64,000 nucleotides of DNA from Lentzea terrae (GTDB lineage Bacteria > Actinomycetota > Actinomycetes > Mycobacteriales > Pseudonocardiaceae), in contig NZ_QFWW01000006.1 in assembly GCF_003265345.1 (NCBI RefSeq), positions 520,011-584,010 of the forward strand, written 5' to 3'. The notes under the pieces were generated by a model, which was not told the origin of the DNA, ran no database searches, and saw nothing but the letters and a program-made list of their open reading frames with translations. Every line of letters starts with the position of its first letter. The first letter of the stretch is position 1. The position numbers and the translations under genes are program-made. This document shows positions 16,258 through 25,145 of the stretch, one piece after another.

Positions 16258-17241
16258 TCAGGCCTGCCTGCGCACAGCCCACACCGAGCCCAGCACGAAC
16301 AGCACCGCGAGCCCGGCGAAGATCGACGCTTCGAGCAGGTGCACCGTGGTCGCCTGCTCGAACGGGAGGACTTCGCGGAACGACCGCGCAAGGCCGTTCT
16401 GCTGCCAGCAGGCGGTCCTGTCCTCGACCGAGACCTCGATCCGCGCGTTGGGGACGCACTTGGCCTGTGCCGCGTTCACGTCGGTCACCACGGCTCCCTT
16501 GGCGTCCAGGAAACCCGTGTTCTTCACGACCTGGCCAGGGCCCATTCCGGCGTAGGGATCCGTCAGCTCGTTCGACAGCACGCGGACCGGCTCGATCGTG
16601 CTCTCCCGCCACGTGGAGAGGAAGCCGCGCGTCACGACGAAGACGCCGAGCGTCAACGTGATCGCGACGAGCGTCCGCCGGAACAGCGCGCCGACGAACA
16701 CGCCCAGCGTGTAGGCGAAGAGCGTGTACGCGATCGGCGACACACCCTGAGCGTCGAAGGTGGAGAAGTAGTACGGCCCTCCCGCCAGCGGCCCGAGCTG
16801 GCCCGCCGCGTTGACCCAGCTGCGCACGAGGAGCTGCAGCACCGCCACGAAGAGCAGCGCGGGCAACGCGGCGACCACGAACTTCGTCGCCATCCAGCGC
16901 GTCCGGCTGACGGACTGGGTGAACGCCAGCACGTGCGTGCCCTGCTCGAACTCGCGCGCGAACAACGGCGCACCGATGAAGAGGCCGACCAAGGCGGGCA
17001 CCACGATCACCAGGAGCTGCGCGAAGTGGATCAGGTCGTACCAGCTCTTCTGGAAGGCGCGGGGGCCCTCGCCACGACATGCCTGCAGGGTGCCGTCCCG
17101 CACGCAGTCCACGATGTTGCGGGTCTGCAGATCCGAGACCATTCCCGCCCGCAGCAGCAGGATGGCCGCCGCCGCCACGACCAGCCCTGCCGCGAGTGTG
17201 ATGAGCACCGGGCGCTGCTGCCGCCACACGATCCAGGTCAT
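16258..17241 (-). CDS. ABC-2-type transporter permease
   Basis: A 327-residue integral membrane protein with an N-terminal segment at about 12-32 and further hydrophobic segments in the central and C-terminal parts. A large extracytoplasmic stretch with Cys residues lies between the first and second and between late segments. The LVGLFIGAPLFAREFEQGT motif is typical of ABC-2 permeases. The start overlaps the ATPase stop (ATGA), so the ATPase and permease are made together as one exporter. It has a single domain and must dimerise. Substrate unknown. Confidence 0.85.
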   Translation of the reverse strand: MTWIVWRQQRPVLITLAAGLVVAAAAILLLRAGMVSDLQTRNIVDCVRDGTLQACRGEGPRAFQKSWYDLIHFAQLLVIVVPALVGLFIGAPLFAREFEQGTHVLAFTQSVSRTRWMATKFVVAALPALLFVAVLQLLVRSWVNAAGQLGPLAGGPYYFSTFDAQGVSPIAYTLFAYTLGVFVGALFRRTLVAITLTLGVFVVTRGFLSTWRESTIEPVRVLSNELTDPYAGMGPGQVVKNTGFLDAKGAVVTDVNAAQAKCVPNARIEVSVEDRTACWQQNGLARSFREVLPFEQATTVHLLEASIFAGLAVLFVLGSVWAVRRQA

Positions 17242-17981
17242 GCCGCCACCTCCGCCCGCATGTAGGCGAGCGCGAGCTCGCCCAGCCGCTGCATACCGGG
17301 CTGCCCGGCGTGCGCCCGCAACAGCTCGGAGACGTCACCCGCCAGCCGGACGCGGCCGTCGGTCAGCAGCACCAGGTGGTCGCACACACCTTCCAACTCC
17401 GCCAGCACGTGCGACGACAGCAGCACGGTGATGCACTGCGTCCGGCACTCCTCCACCAGCGTCCGCAGCACGGTCTCGCGCGCCAACGGGTCGAGGTCCG
17501 CGAGCGGCTCGTCCAGCATCAGCAACCGCGGCCGCTTGCCCAGCGCCAACGCCAGCGCGACCCGCGTGCGCTGACCGCCGGACAACGTCCCCACCTTCGC
17601 CGCGAACGGCACCCTCGCCCTCTCGACGAGCGATTCGGCGTACGCCTGGTCCCAGCCCGGATTGGCGCTGCGGCCGTAGTGCAGCGTCTCGGCCACGGTG
17701 AACTGCGGGTAGAGCGGCTTGGCCTGCGTCAGGAACGCCACCGCCGGGTGCATCCCGCGGCCGTTCGGCACGTCGCCGAACACGGCGATCCGGCCGGCGG
17801 TGGGGCGGATCAGTCCGGTGATCATGCCCATCAGCGTGCTCTTGCCGGCACCGTTCGGGCCGACCAGGGCCACGATCCGGCCCGCCGGGACCCGCAGCGT
17901 GCAGTCCCGCAACGCCCAGCCCCGCGAGTACTTCTTCCCCAGGTTCTCCGCCACGACGGGCGGGTGCTCCCTCTCTGACAT
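17238..17981 (-). CDS. ABC transporter ATP-binding protein
   Basis: A 247-residue ATPase with Walker A GPNGAGKST, signature LSGGQRTRVALALALG, Walker B LLMLDEPLADLD and switch His in SSHVLAEL. It is the first gene of the GntR-controlled exporter operon and is coupled to the permease by a four-base overlap. It is related to the second ATPase at the operon's end but has the canonical signature. Its upstream region carries the 12-bp inverted repeat that is the probable GntR operator. Confidence 0.9.
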   Translation of the reverse strand: MSEREHPPVVAENLGKKYSRGWALRDCTLRVPAGRIVALVGPNGAGKSTLMGMITGLIRPTAGRIAVFGDVPNGRGMHPAVAFLTQAKPLYPQFTVAETLHYGRSANPGWDQAYAESLVERARVPFAAKVGTLSGGQRTRVALALALGKRPRLLMLDEPLADLDPLARETVLRTLVEECRTQCITVLLSSHVLAELEGVCDHLVLLTDGRVRLAGDVSELLRAHAGQPGMQRLGELALAYMRAEVAA

Positions 17982-17996
17982 GGGAGCAACCGTATC

Positions 17997-18026
17997 ACCC
18001 TTTCACTACTTAACTAGTGAAAGGGT
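17997..18026. promoter_or_regulatory. Perfect inverted repeat, likely GntR/YtrA operator
   Basis: ACCCTTTCACTA (17997-18008) and TAGTGAAAGGGT (18015-18026) form a perfect 12-bp dyad around CTTAAC. It lies 16 bases before the ATPase start codon and three bases beyond the SRPBCC stop. AT-rich core, position and symmetry suit a GntR operator over a promoter; no T run follows it, so a terminator role is less likely. Confidence 0.65.
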
Positions 18027-18029
18027 TGT

Positions 18030-18467
18030 TCAACCCCGTCCGCGCGCCAGGGCCTCGAGGCGCTGCAGCGTTTCCTTGTTGCGTGGAATGAGCATCAGGT
18101 CCTGCACGAACTTCGGCAGGTATGCCGTCGGCCCGCGCACCACGCGCTCGGCCATCCGGACGTGGGTCTGCGTCTCGGACCGCGCCTCCACGGTGATGGC
18201 GATCCGCGCAGCCCCCACCGGCCACAGCCGGGCGTCCAGCTCCAGCGAGGAACCGGGCTCGCAGCGCACCACCTCGGTGGTGTCCTGGATGACCAGCGGC
18301 CACGGCCCCACGCTGTGGTGGATGCGCGTGCCGGACTTGGGCCAGCCGGTGTCCACGTCGCGGATGTGCGACGCGCCCACCACCCAGCCCGCGTACGACC
18401 AGCCGTCGGCGAGCACTGCCCAGACAGCCTCGATGGGCGCTTCGACGTTCAGAGAGACCTCAGCCAC
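18030..18467 (-). CDS. SRPBCC (START-like) family protein
   Basis: A 145-residue helix-grip protein of the polyketide cyclase/dehydrase (SRPBCC) superfamily: N-terminal beta strand VSLNVEAPIEAVWAVLAD, central antiparallel sheet and a long C-terminal helix (AYLPKFVQDLMLIPRNKETLQRLEAL). The fold binds hydrophobic small molecules or lipids. There is no catalytic residue set to define a reaction. It is 21 bases downstream of the coiled-coil protein gene in the same direction. Confidence 0.8.
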   Translation of the reverse strand: MAEVSLNVEAPIEAVWAVLADGWSYAGWVVGASHIRDVDTGWPKSGTRIHHSVGPWPLVIQDTTEVVRCEPGSSLELDARLWPVGAARIAITVEARSETQTHVRMAERVVRGPTAYLPKFVQDLMLIPRNKETLQRLEALARGRG

Positions 18468-18488
18468 CCTGACGAGGTACCCGCAGGA

Positions 18489-19118
18489 TTACGAGGCAAT
18501 CCGGCGCGTGCGGCGGCTTTCGGCCTTGCGCTGCAGGTGGTCGGCGGTGAGCTCCAGCTCGTAGGACCGCAGGGCCTGGTAGCGCGGCGAGATCCGGAGG
18601 GCGAACGTGCCGCTGAGCCGCTCGATCGCCGACGCCGCGCGATCGAGCCGCCTGCGGGCGGCGTCCAGGCCACCGGCTCGCAACATGCGCAGGCAGTTCT
18701 CGGCCTCGCAGTTGTACGAGCGGAGCATCAGCGCCGACCAGTCCTCGACGAGCCTGCGCCCGGTGGCGTCCGACCCGTTGTAGGTGACCTGCCCGCCGCC
18801 CTCGATCGCGGCACCGGTCTTGATCAGCGTCTTCATCTCGTCGTGGATCAGGTCGAGCTGGGCCTGGTGGTCGGCGGCCGCGTCGGTGCGGAACACACCG
18901 GCCCGCTGGAAGGTCAGCTCTTCCTTCAACGGTTGCAGCTCGGCGCGCGCGTTCTTGATCCGGTGGCGCAACGCCACCAGTTCCGCACCAGCCCGGTCGG
19001 CCTCCTCCAGCGCCTCGGTTTGCGCTGTTCGGGCGTCACCGATTCGAGCGAGCAGCTCCTGCAGGCCTTCCACAGCCCGCTCCAGCTCAGCGACCCGGCG
19101 GTTCTTGCGCCCGAACAT
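18489..19118 (-). CDS. DUF4041-like coiled-coil protein
   Basis: A 209-residue cytoplasmic protein. Residues ~8-75 form a predicted coiled coil (RRVAELERAVEGLQELL, RHRIKNARAELQPLKEEL). The middle has MLRSYNCEAENCLRML, resembling the conserved DUF4041 segment found next to nuclease-like domains. The C-terminal GIY-YIG-like nuclease half of some DUF4041 proteins is absent here. The start MFGRKNRRV was chosen because GGGGAGG lies six bases upstream. No function is known. Confidence 0.65.
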   Translation of the reverse strand: MFGRKNRRVAELERAVEGLQELLARIGDARTAQTEALEEADRAGAELVALRHRIKNARAELQPLKEELTFQRAGVFRTDAAADHQAQLDLIHDEMKTLIKTGAAIEGGGQVTYNGSDATGRRLVEDWSALMLRSYNCEAENCLRMLRAGGLDAARRRLDRAASAIERLSGTFALRISPRYQALRSYELELTADHLQRKAESRRTRRIAS

Positions 19119-19193
19119 GATTACCTCCCCGAACAGCGACGAAAGGCCCACGACCGTTCCATCGCAAGGAGGAATCCACCGTTATCTACCGCG

Positions 19194-19952
19194 CTATGCA
19201 CTCACACCATCGAGTGAACCCACGAAACGAACGAATCCTTCGGGGTCCTCGCACGTCTCCGACTGCTGCAAGATCACGCTGGTCGCGCCGGCGGCAGCCA
19301 CCTGGGAGACCAGGTCCGTGACGAACGCCCGGTCCCGCGAGTCCGTCTCCACGTAGACGACGATCGGGTGCTCACGGGTGGCCCGCATCGCGCGGACCCG
19401 GTCGAGATCAGCCGACGCGTCCAGGATCGTGCCGTCACCGACCTCACCGGCGAGCTCGAGGGTCTTCGGCCCGAGGCCGCCCACGTAGATCGGCATCGGC
19501 GCGGGTGGCGGCCAGTCCAGCGCCACGTCGGTCAGCGACACGTACGTGCCGGAGCAGGTCACCCGTTCGCCGGCCAGCAATGCCTTCAAAGCGTTGGTGT
19601 ACTCGCGCAACAGGGTCAACGGGGACGACACCCGCGCGCCGACCTGGCCCATCCACGACTGCAGCCCGTGCCCGACGCCGATCGTGACGCGGCCGGGGAA
19701 CAACCGGTCGAGCGTCGCAGCCTCCATCGCGGTCAGCGCGACGTTGCGCAACGGCACCGGCAGCAGGCCGACACCCACCTTCAGGCGGGAGGTCCAGGCG
19801 AGCGCGGCGGAGGCGGCCGCGATGCCGCTCTCCAGGAAGCAGTCCTCCCACAGCCACAAGGAGTCCACACCGGACTCCTCGGCGGCGAGGACGACGGAAC
19901 GCAGGTTCTCAGGCGGAAGCTGGGGCCGGTAGACAGCGCCGAGTGTGGTCAC
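19194..19952 (-). CDS. LLM-class (luciferase-like, probably F420-dependent) oxidoreductase
   Basis: A 252-residue TIM-barrel protein of the luciferase-like family with SLWLWEDCFLESGIAAASAALAWT, VGVGLLPVPLRNV and FPGRVTIGVGHGL, the usual substrate/cofactor-face segments. It is shorter than typical members (about 300). Actinomycete LLM proteins mostly use coenzyme F420 or FMN; which cannot be read directly. GTG start. Monocistronic by spacing; substrate unknown. Confidence 0.85.
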   Translation of the reverse strand: MTTLGAVYRPQLPPENLRSVVLAAEESGVDSLWLWEDCFLESGIAAASAALAWTSRLKVGVGLLPVPLRNVALTAMEAATLDRLFPGRVTIGVGHGLQSWMGQVGARVSSPLTLLREYTNALKALLAGERVTCSGTYVSLTDVALDWPPPAPMPIYVGGLGPKTLELAGEVGDGTILDASADLDRVRAMRATREHPIVVYVETDSRDRAFVTDLVSQVAAAGATSVILQQSETCEDPEGFVRFVGSLDGVSA

Positions 19953-19999
19953 CCGTCCACTACTACCGGCCCCGGCCGTGCTTCAGCAACAGAGTTGGA

Positions 20000-20467
20000 T
20001 CAGCCGGCGTTGTGGTAGGTGACGTCCCAGTGGTTCGACTCGCGGTAGTAGATGTTGCCCGCGGCCGACTTCCACTTGTTGCCACCGATGGACGTGAAGG
20101 TCCTGGTGATGTAGTTGTTCACGCAGGTCGACAGCCGGTAGTCGACCTTGTAGCCGTTCCAGTGCGAGTAGGTGCCCGACGCGTGGCCGGTCTCGGTGCC
20201 GCCCGTGATGGTCAGCGCACAGCCCGACGCCCGCTTGAACGTCTTGGCTCCCGCGATGGTCGTCTGGTTGATCTGTTCGAACGAGGTGCAGTTCGGACGG
20301 TTGCGGTCACTGCAGCCGCCGCTCGAGGTCCAGGTGATGCCGGCCGCGCGCAGCTGCGCGGTCGCCTGCGCGTGGGTGTACTTGGCGGGAGCCGCCGACG
20401 CGACCGACGCCCCCATCAGCAGTGCGGCGAACATCGCGACCACAGCTGCGATCGTGCGAACGAACAT
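20000..20467 (-). CDS. Secreted M15/LAS-like peptidase family protein
   Basis: A 155-residue exported protein with a clear signal peptide ending VASAAPA (about res. 26-32). The mature part has SHWNGYKVD (HxxGxxxD) and, near the C-terminus, RESNHWDVTYH. Together these match the His-Asp...Glu-x2-His zinc-site pattern of LAS/M15 D-Ala-D-Ala peptidases and phage endolysins. Four Cys in the middle probably form disulfides. A peptidoglycan amidase or endopeptidase role is likely. Start MFVRTIA has AAGGAG about eight bases upstream. It is divergent from another secreted cell-wall-type enzyme. Confidence 0.65.
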   Translation of the reverse strand: MFVRTIAAVVAMFAALLMGASVASAAPAKYTHAQATAQLRAAGITWTSSGGCSDRNRPNCTSFEQINQTTIAGAKTFKRASGCALTITGGTETGHASGTYSHWNGYKVDYRLSTCVNNYITRTFTSIGGNKWKSAAGNIYYRESNHWDVTYHNAG

Positions 20468-20607
20468 GCTCTCTCTCCTTATGCCCAAAGCAAGACGCGC
20501 AGAAGCTAGGAAGAGGCGGTAAAGAGACGCCTAAATCGACCTTTGGCCGATCTTTGGCGCCGGCGTGGACAGTCCCGGTCACCAACAAGTCGATCGGAGC
20601 AACAACG

Positions 20608-21159
20608 ATGCGCATCCGCCACGCCGTCGCGGCGACCGCACTCTCGCTCGGACTGCTGTCCGGCATCACCGGCATCGCCCAGGCCGCACCGGAGGGTCCT
20701 GCCGAGCAGGAGACCGCCATCTCGCAGGTCGAGGCCGCGGCCGGATACGGCGGCTCGATCTCGCGCACCGAGGTCATGAAGCGGGCCAAGGACTGGTGGG
20801 ACCGCAAGATCCCGTACAGCCAGAGCGCCTACGCCTACGACATCAACCGGGGCAAGAAGTACCGCACCGACTGCTCGGGCTTCGTCTCCATGGCGTGGAA
20901 GCTCACCACGAGCCGCAACACGTCCACTTTGGACGAGGTCGCGACGAAGATCTCGTGGGCGAACCTCAAGCCGGGCGACATGATCCTGCGCAACGGCCAC
21001 GTGAAGCTGTTCGAGAAGTGGGCCAACTCGGCCCACACCTCCATGTGGATCTACGAGGAGGGCAGCACCGCGACCGACATGGACCACGAGACCGTGTCGC
21101 TCGCGACGCTGAAGGACGGTGGCTACGCGCCGTGGAAGTACAAGAAGATCACTGGCTGA
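20608..21159 (+). CDS. Secreted NlpC/P60-like cysteine hydrolase
   Basis: A 183-residue protein with a signal peptide (MRIRHAVAATALSLGLL... to AQA, cleavage near residue 27). The mature domain has the nucleophile motif TDCSGFVSMAW and a downstream His in RNGHVKLF, the Cys-His arrangement of NlpC/P60 peptidoglycan hydrolases. It ends soon after, so it is a minimal catalytic unit without SH3 or LysM binding domains. ATG at 20608 has GGAG nine bases upstream. Its last 11 bases overlap the end of the AfsR-type gene. Confidence 0.75.
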   Translation: MRIRHAVAATALSLGLLSGITGIAQAAPEGPAEQETAISQVEAAAGYGGSISRTEVMKRAKDWWDRKIPYSQSAYAYDINRGKKYRTDCSGFVSMAWKLTTSRNTSTLDEVATKISWANLKPGDMILRNGHVKLFEKWANSAHTSMWIYEEGSTATDMDHETVSLATLKDGGYAPWKYKKITG

Positions 21160-23980
21160 TCGCGAGGTGCCACTGAGCGCGCCAGCTGGGCACTTCTGCT
21201 GACTCACGGGTGCCCAGCCGCGCGAACAGTTCGGCAGCCTCCCCCCAGCAGCGGTCCACGTCTTCGAAAGCCCCCAGACAGGCGTGGACCGCTCCGAGGT
21301 CCCTGAGCGTCCGTGCCCGCCACAATGGCAGCCCCAGGGCAACAAAGGACGCCAGGGCCTCGGTCAACACGATCCGCGCGCCGGCGTGGTCGCCGGCCGC
21401 GAGCCGCAGCTCCCCAAGCGTGCGACGGACGAGCGCCTCGCCGAATCGGTCACCGACGTCGCGACAGCCGTCCCTCGCGGTGGCCAGCAGCTTCTCCGCC
21501 GGCTCGAACAAACCCTTGCGCAGCAACACCTTCGCCCACGCCTGGGCGGTGTAGCAGCCGAGCAGCTCGTCCCCGGTGCCCGCCACGATCTCGTAGGCGC
21601 GCACGATGTGCGCCTCGGCGAGGTCCAGCTCTCCCCTGGCGCGGTGCACGAGCCCGATCCCCCGCGCCGCCAGTGCTTCGCCTCTCCTGCTCTGCGCCGC
21701 GCGGTAGGTGGTCTCCGCGAGCGCGAGGGTGTTGAGCGCCGCCTCGTCGTCACCGAGTTCTCGTTTGATGGAGCCGATTCCGTAGAGCGCGTGGCCGACG
21801 CCCTCCGGATCGTGCGACTCCAGCAGCTCGCGGGCCCGTCCCAACGCTTCCAGCGCGCACGGGTACTCGCCCAGGTCGCGGCACACCATGCCGATGCCGT
21901 TCATCGCAACGGCTTCACCGCGCTTGTCACCCAGGTTCACGAACAGCGTCTGCGCGGTGTCGAACCACGACCGCGCCTCCGCGAGGTTGTCCCGCTTGTA
22001 GTGCATCTGGCCGAGGCTGCAGCGCAGCACCGCTTCCAGGCGCACGTTCCCCGTCTTCCACACGGCCTCCAGCGCCGCTGTGTGTGTTCGTTCCCAAGCG
22101 TCATAACGGTTTCTGAGCCCGAACCAGGCGAACACCAGCACCTCGGCGAGCTGCGACGCGATCTCCGCGAGCCCGAGCTCCGCCGCGCGTTCGACGAGCT
22201 TGATGAGGACGATCTCCTCGCGCGCGAACCACGCGTCCTTGTTCGCGGGGCGCGCCGCCGTGGCGACAATCCCCAGCGAGTCCTGCATGCGCGGCACCGC
22301 CAGGAAGAGCTGCTCGGTCCATCCATCCACAGTGGACAGCGCAGCGACCACCGCTCGGCGGACGAGGTCTTGGCGGTCCTGTTGGGGATCCTCGGCTTCC
22401 GCGAGCTCGCGGGCGTGCAGCCGCACCAGCTCGTGCATCCGGTACCGCGCGCTGCCGACGGCGTCGAGCAGCCGCGCGTCGACGAGCTCGTCGAGCACGT
22501 CCTCGTCGAGCAGCTGAGTCCACAGGAAGCTCGGCACCTCGGGCAGCCCGAGGAACCCGAAGGTCCGGTACGCCCTTCGGGTCTGCTCGTCCAGCGCCCG
22601 GTACGTGAGCTCCAGGCTCGACCGCACCGCCAGGTCGTCCGCGACCAGCTCGTCGAGCCGGCTGCGCTCGTCCGCGAGCCTCCTGACCAGCTTCGACACC
22701 GGCCAGTGCGCCCGTCCGGCAAGCCGCGCCCCGGTGATCCGCACCGCGAGCGGCAGGTACCCGCACAGCCGCGCGACCTCTTCTGCCTGGTCCGGTTCCG
22801 TCGCGATCCGGCCGTCGCCGAGGATCCGCTTCAGCAGGGTCACCGCCTCGTCGCTGCTCAGGACGTCGAGAGGGATGCGTTTCACGCCTTCGAGCCCGCA
22901 CAACCGGCTCCGGCTCGTGATCAACGTCAGGCAGCCCGGACTGCCGGGCAGCAACGGCCGGACCTGCGACACGCTCGTGACGCCGTCCAGCACGATCACC
23001 ACCCGCCGACCGCTGACCGTGGCCCGCCACAGCGCCGCGCGTTCCTCGGCCGACTCCGGAATCCGTTCGCTCGGCACGTCCATCGCGCGCAGCAACGAGT
23101 CCAACGCCCCCGACGGCGAGTGCAGGTCGACGAACAACTGCCCGTCCGGATACCGGTCGGCCAGCCGATGCGCCGCGTGCACGGCGAGGGCCGACTTGCC
23201 CACGCCCGCGGGCCCCTCGATCCACCAGACACCGCCGTCGCTGTCCAGCAGCCTGCTCAGTTCCCTGTGCCTGCCGGTGAAGTCGCCTGCGTCGCGCGGC
23301 AGGTAGTTGCGCCTGCTGTCCCGCGCCCCTTCCAGCACGTCGCGGTAGAGCTGCTGCAGCTGCTCGCCCGGCTCGACGCCCAGCTCGTCGATGAGCACCT
23401 TGCGCGTCTCCCGGAACACCCGCATCGCGTCGGCCCGGCGCCCGGCCCGCGCGAGCGCGGTCATGAGCTGTCCTCGCAGCCGTTCCGCCAGCGGGTACTC
23501 GCTGACGAAGATCCCGAGCGCGTCGATCAGCTCGGAGTGCCGCCCCAGCGCGAGCTCGACGTCGACCCACGTCTCCGCGGCCGCGAGCCGTTGCACGTCG
23601 AGCGTCTGCGCGAACACGACCGGCGTGCCACGCCAGAGCTTCAGGGCGCTGTTGAGCGTTTGTGCCTTGATCTTGAGGTCGGCTTCGTCCGCTGCCTGCG
23701 CGACCTTCTTCCGGAACAGGTGCAGGTCGACATCGTCCGGGTCGGCGTTGAGCACGTAGCCCGCCGCCCGGTGCTCGACGGGCAGCCCGGTCCTGCGCAG
23801 GCTGCTGATGTGCACCTGCAGCGACTTGCGGGCCTGAGGAGGCGGCTCCTCACCCCAGATCAGATCGATGAGCCGCTCGACGGGCACGATCTTCCCGCAC
23901 TCGACCGCCAAGACCGCTAGGATCTGCGCGGGCTTCGGCGGCACTGACGGCTCGACCGGCCCGAGAATCCTGACCTCCAC
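21149..23980 (-). CDS. AfsR/SARP-type regulator (BTAD-NB-ARC-TPR)
   Basis: A 943-residue regulator. Residues 1-80 form an OmpR-like winged HTH (MEVRILGPVEPSV, LIDLIWGEEPPPQARKSLQVHISSLRR). About 85-220 is a bacterial transcriptional activator domain (ELGVEPGEQLQQLYRDVLEG). About 230-500 is an NB-ARC STAND ATPase with P-loop GPAGVGKSAL and VVIVLDGV. The C-terminal ~400 residues are TPR repeats (e.g. GDKRGEAVAMNGIGMV, GVGHALYGIGSI). Such proteins activate secondary-metabolism or development genes after nucleotide-dependent switching. GTG start with GGTGGGGG upstream. No biosynthetic operon is immediately adjacent; the secreted hydrolase genes are the nearest neighbours. Confidence 0.9.
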   Translation of the reverse strand: MEVRILGPVEPSVPPKPAQILAVLAVECGKIVPVERLIDLIWGEEPPPQARKSLQVHISSLRRTGLPVEHRAAGYVLNADPDDVDLHLFRKKVAQAADEADLKIKAQTLNSALKLWRGTPVVFAQTLDVQRLAAAETWVDVELALGRHSELIDALGIFVSEYPLAERLRGQLMTALARAGRRADAMRVFRETRKVLIDELGVEPGEQLQQLYRDVLEGARDSRRNYLPRDAGDFTGRHRELSRLLDSDGGVWWIEGPAGVGKSALAVHAAHRLADRYPDGQLFVDLHSPSGALDSLLRAMDVPSERIPESAEERAALWRATVSGRRVVIVLDGVTSVSQVRPLLPGSPGCLTLITSRSRLCGLEGVKRIPLDVLSSDEAVTLLKRILGDGRIATEPDQAEEVARLCGYLPLAVRITGARLAGRAHWPVSKLVRRLADERSRLDELVADDLAVRSSLELTYRALDEQTRRAYRTFGFLGLPEVPSFLWTQLLDEDVLDELVDARLLDAVGSARYRMHELVRLHARELAEAEDPQQDRQDLVRRAVVAALSTVDGWTEQLFLAVPRMQDSLGIVATAARPANKDAWFAREEIVLIKLVERAAELGLAEIASQLAEVLVFAWFGLRNRYDAWERTHTAALEAVWKTGNVRLEAVLRCSLGQMHYKRDNLAEARSWFDTAQTLFVNLGDKRGEAVAMNGIGMVCRDLGEYPCALEALGRARELLESHDPEGVGHALYGIGSIKRELGDDEAALNTLALAETTYRAAQSRRGEALAARGIGLVHRARGELDLAEAHIVRAYEIVAGTGDELLGCYTAQAWAKVLLRKGLFEPAEKLLATARDGCRDVGDRFGEALVRRTLGELRLAAGDHAGARIVLTEALASFVALGLPLWRARTLRDLGAVHACLGAFEDVDRCWGEAAELFARLGTRESAEVPSWRAQWHLAISQ

Positions 23981-24129
23981 TGTGCCCCCACCAGTGTTGA
24001 TGATTCACCAAGTTCTGCGCGACATCGCCAAACTCTGACGCAGTCCGGATCCCCAGGTTCCACTTTAAGGTGAAGGCCACTCGAATGGACGCAAAGTCGC
24101 TGCAACCAGCCGAGACTTTGGTCCGTCCC

Positions 24130-24146
24130 GCCCACTTTCAGTGGGC
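24130..24146. terminator. Small hairpin after mug (weak terminator or dyad)
   Basis: GCCCAC (24130-24135) and GTGGGC (24141-24146) flank TTTCA, 25 bases beyond the mug stop. There is no T run, so termination strength is doubtful; it also lies upstream of the AfsR-type gene. Confidence 0.3.
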
Positions 24147-24171
24147 ATGAATGTGAACTTTCGTTCCAGTT

Positions 24172-24666
24172 CTAGAGGCTTGCTTTGAGCCGTGCGAACT
24201 CCTCGGCGAGGGCCGGCAGCTGCCAGTGCGCGTTCAACCCGCTCGGATTGGGCAGCAGCCACACCCGTGCGCCGCCCACCAGTTCTTGTTGCGGCCCGAC
24301 CTGCGCCTTCTTGCGGTTGAACGCCGCCCGGTACACCGTGACGCCCAGCACCGCGAGAACCCTCGGCGAATACCGCTCGACCTTTTCGGCGAGCTCTTGA
24401 CCCCCGGCGCGCAATTCGTCAATTGTTAATTCGTCGGCTTTGGCGCTCGGTCGGGCGACCACGTTCGTGATGCCGAGGTCGAGGTCGAGGAGCTGGTCCT
24501 GCTCGGCCGGGGCGAACAGCCTCGGGGTGAAACCGGACAAATGGAGGGCGGGCCAGAACCTGTTTCCCGGACGCGCGAAGTGGTGGCCGGTCGCCTCCGA
24601 CACGAGGCCGGGGTTGATGCCGCAGAAGAGCACGTCCAGGCCTGACTTGAGCACGTCGGGAATCAC
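24172..24666 (-). CDS. mug: G/U mismatch-specific uracil-DNA glycosylase
   Basis: A 164-residue enzyme of the Mug/TDG family, which removes uracil or ethenocytosine opposite G in double-stranded DNA. The water-activating motif GINPGL (about res. 16-21) and the intercalation motif NPSGLN (about 138-143) are both present in the expected places, as is ARPGNRFWPAL. GTG start at VIPDVLKSG; longer forms would collide with the divergent HAD gene whose start is 24 bases away. Length and motifs match the family. Confidence 0.9.
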   Translation of the reverse strand: MIPDVLKSGLDVLFCGINPGLVSEATGHHFARPGNRFWPALHLSGFTPRLFAPAEQDQLLDLDLGITNVVARPSAKADELTIDELRAGGQELAEKVERYSPRVLAVLGVTVYRAAFNRKKAQVGPQQELVGGARVWLLPNPSGLNAHWQLPALAEEFARLKASL

Positions 24667-24689
24667 GCGATCAAGCCTACGGTGTTGCC

Positions 24690-25145
24690 GTGACCCCGAT
24701 CCTCTTCCTCGACGTCGACGGCCCGCTGCTCCCGTTCGGCGAGGGCGTGGCGGGCGCACCCGGTCTCGCCCGCCTGGACCCGCTGCACGGGCCGTGGCTC
24801 GCCGCCCTGCCGTGTGAGCTCGTCTGGGCCACGACGTGGATGGACGACGCGAACGAGCACCTCGCACCGCTGCTCGATCTGCCGAAGCTGCGAGTGGCGA
24901 CCTGGCCGGACGACGCGGCGACCGAGACCGCGGACATCCGCCACGGCCTGCATTGGAAGACCCGCGGCCTGGTCGCGCTCGCGGGAGACAGACCGTTCGC
25001 CTGGGTGGACGACGAGCTCACCGATGCGGACCGGGCCTGGGTCACCGAACACCACGACCGGGCCCTTCTGCACCGCGTCGACCCGCGCCACGGCCTGACC
25101 GACGCGGACTACCTCGAATTGGACGCCTGGCTCCGCACCGCCTAG
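24690..25145 (+). CDS. HAD-like hydrolase family protein
   Basis: A 151-residue protein with the HAD nucleophile motif FLDVDGPLLPF (Asp8, Asp10), the motif II-like region ELVWATTWMDDAN and a late acidic pair WVDDELTDAD. The lack of a large cap suggests a small phosphatase or nucleotidase-like enzyme. GTG start, divergent from mug with a 23-base shared promoter gap. Its stop overlaps the opposing ArfC-like gene stop by four bases. Substrate unknown. Confidence 0.75.
   Translation: MTPILFLDVDGPLLPFGEGVAGAPGLARLDPLHGPWLAALPCELVWATTWMDDANEHLAPLLDLPKLRVATWPDDAATETADIRHGLHWKTRGLVALAGDRPFAWVDDELTDADRAWVTEHHDRALLHRVDPRHGLTDADYLELDAWLRTA

Noticed and set aside
17997..18026. Terminator for the SRPBCC gene
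   Set aside because: The dyad is AT-rich at its core, has no T run in the SRPBCC direction and sits at promoter distance from the ATPase gene; an operator is more likely.
21284..23920. 878-codon plus-strand frame opposite the AfsR-type gene
   Set aside because: It shadows a well-supported BTAD-NB-ARC-TPR protein and shows no domain or ribosome site.
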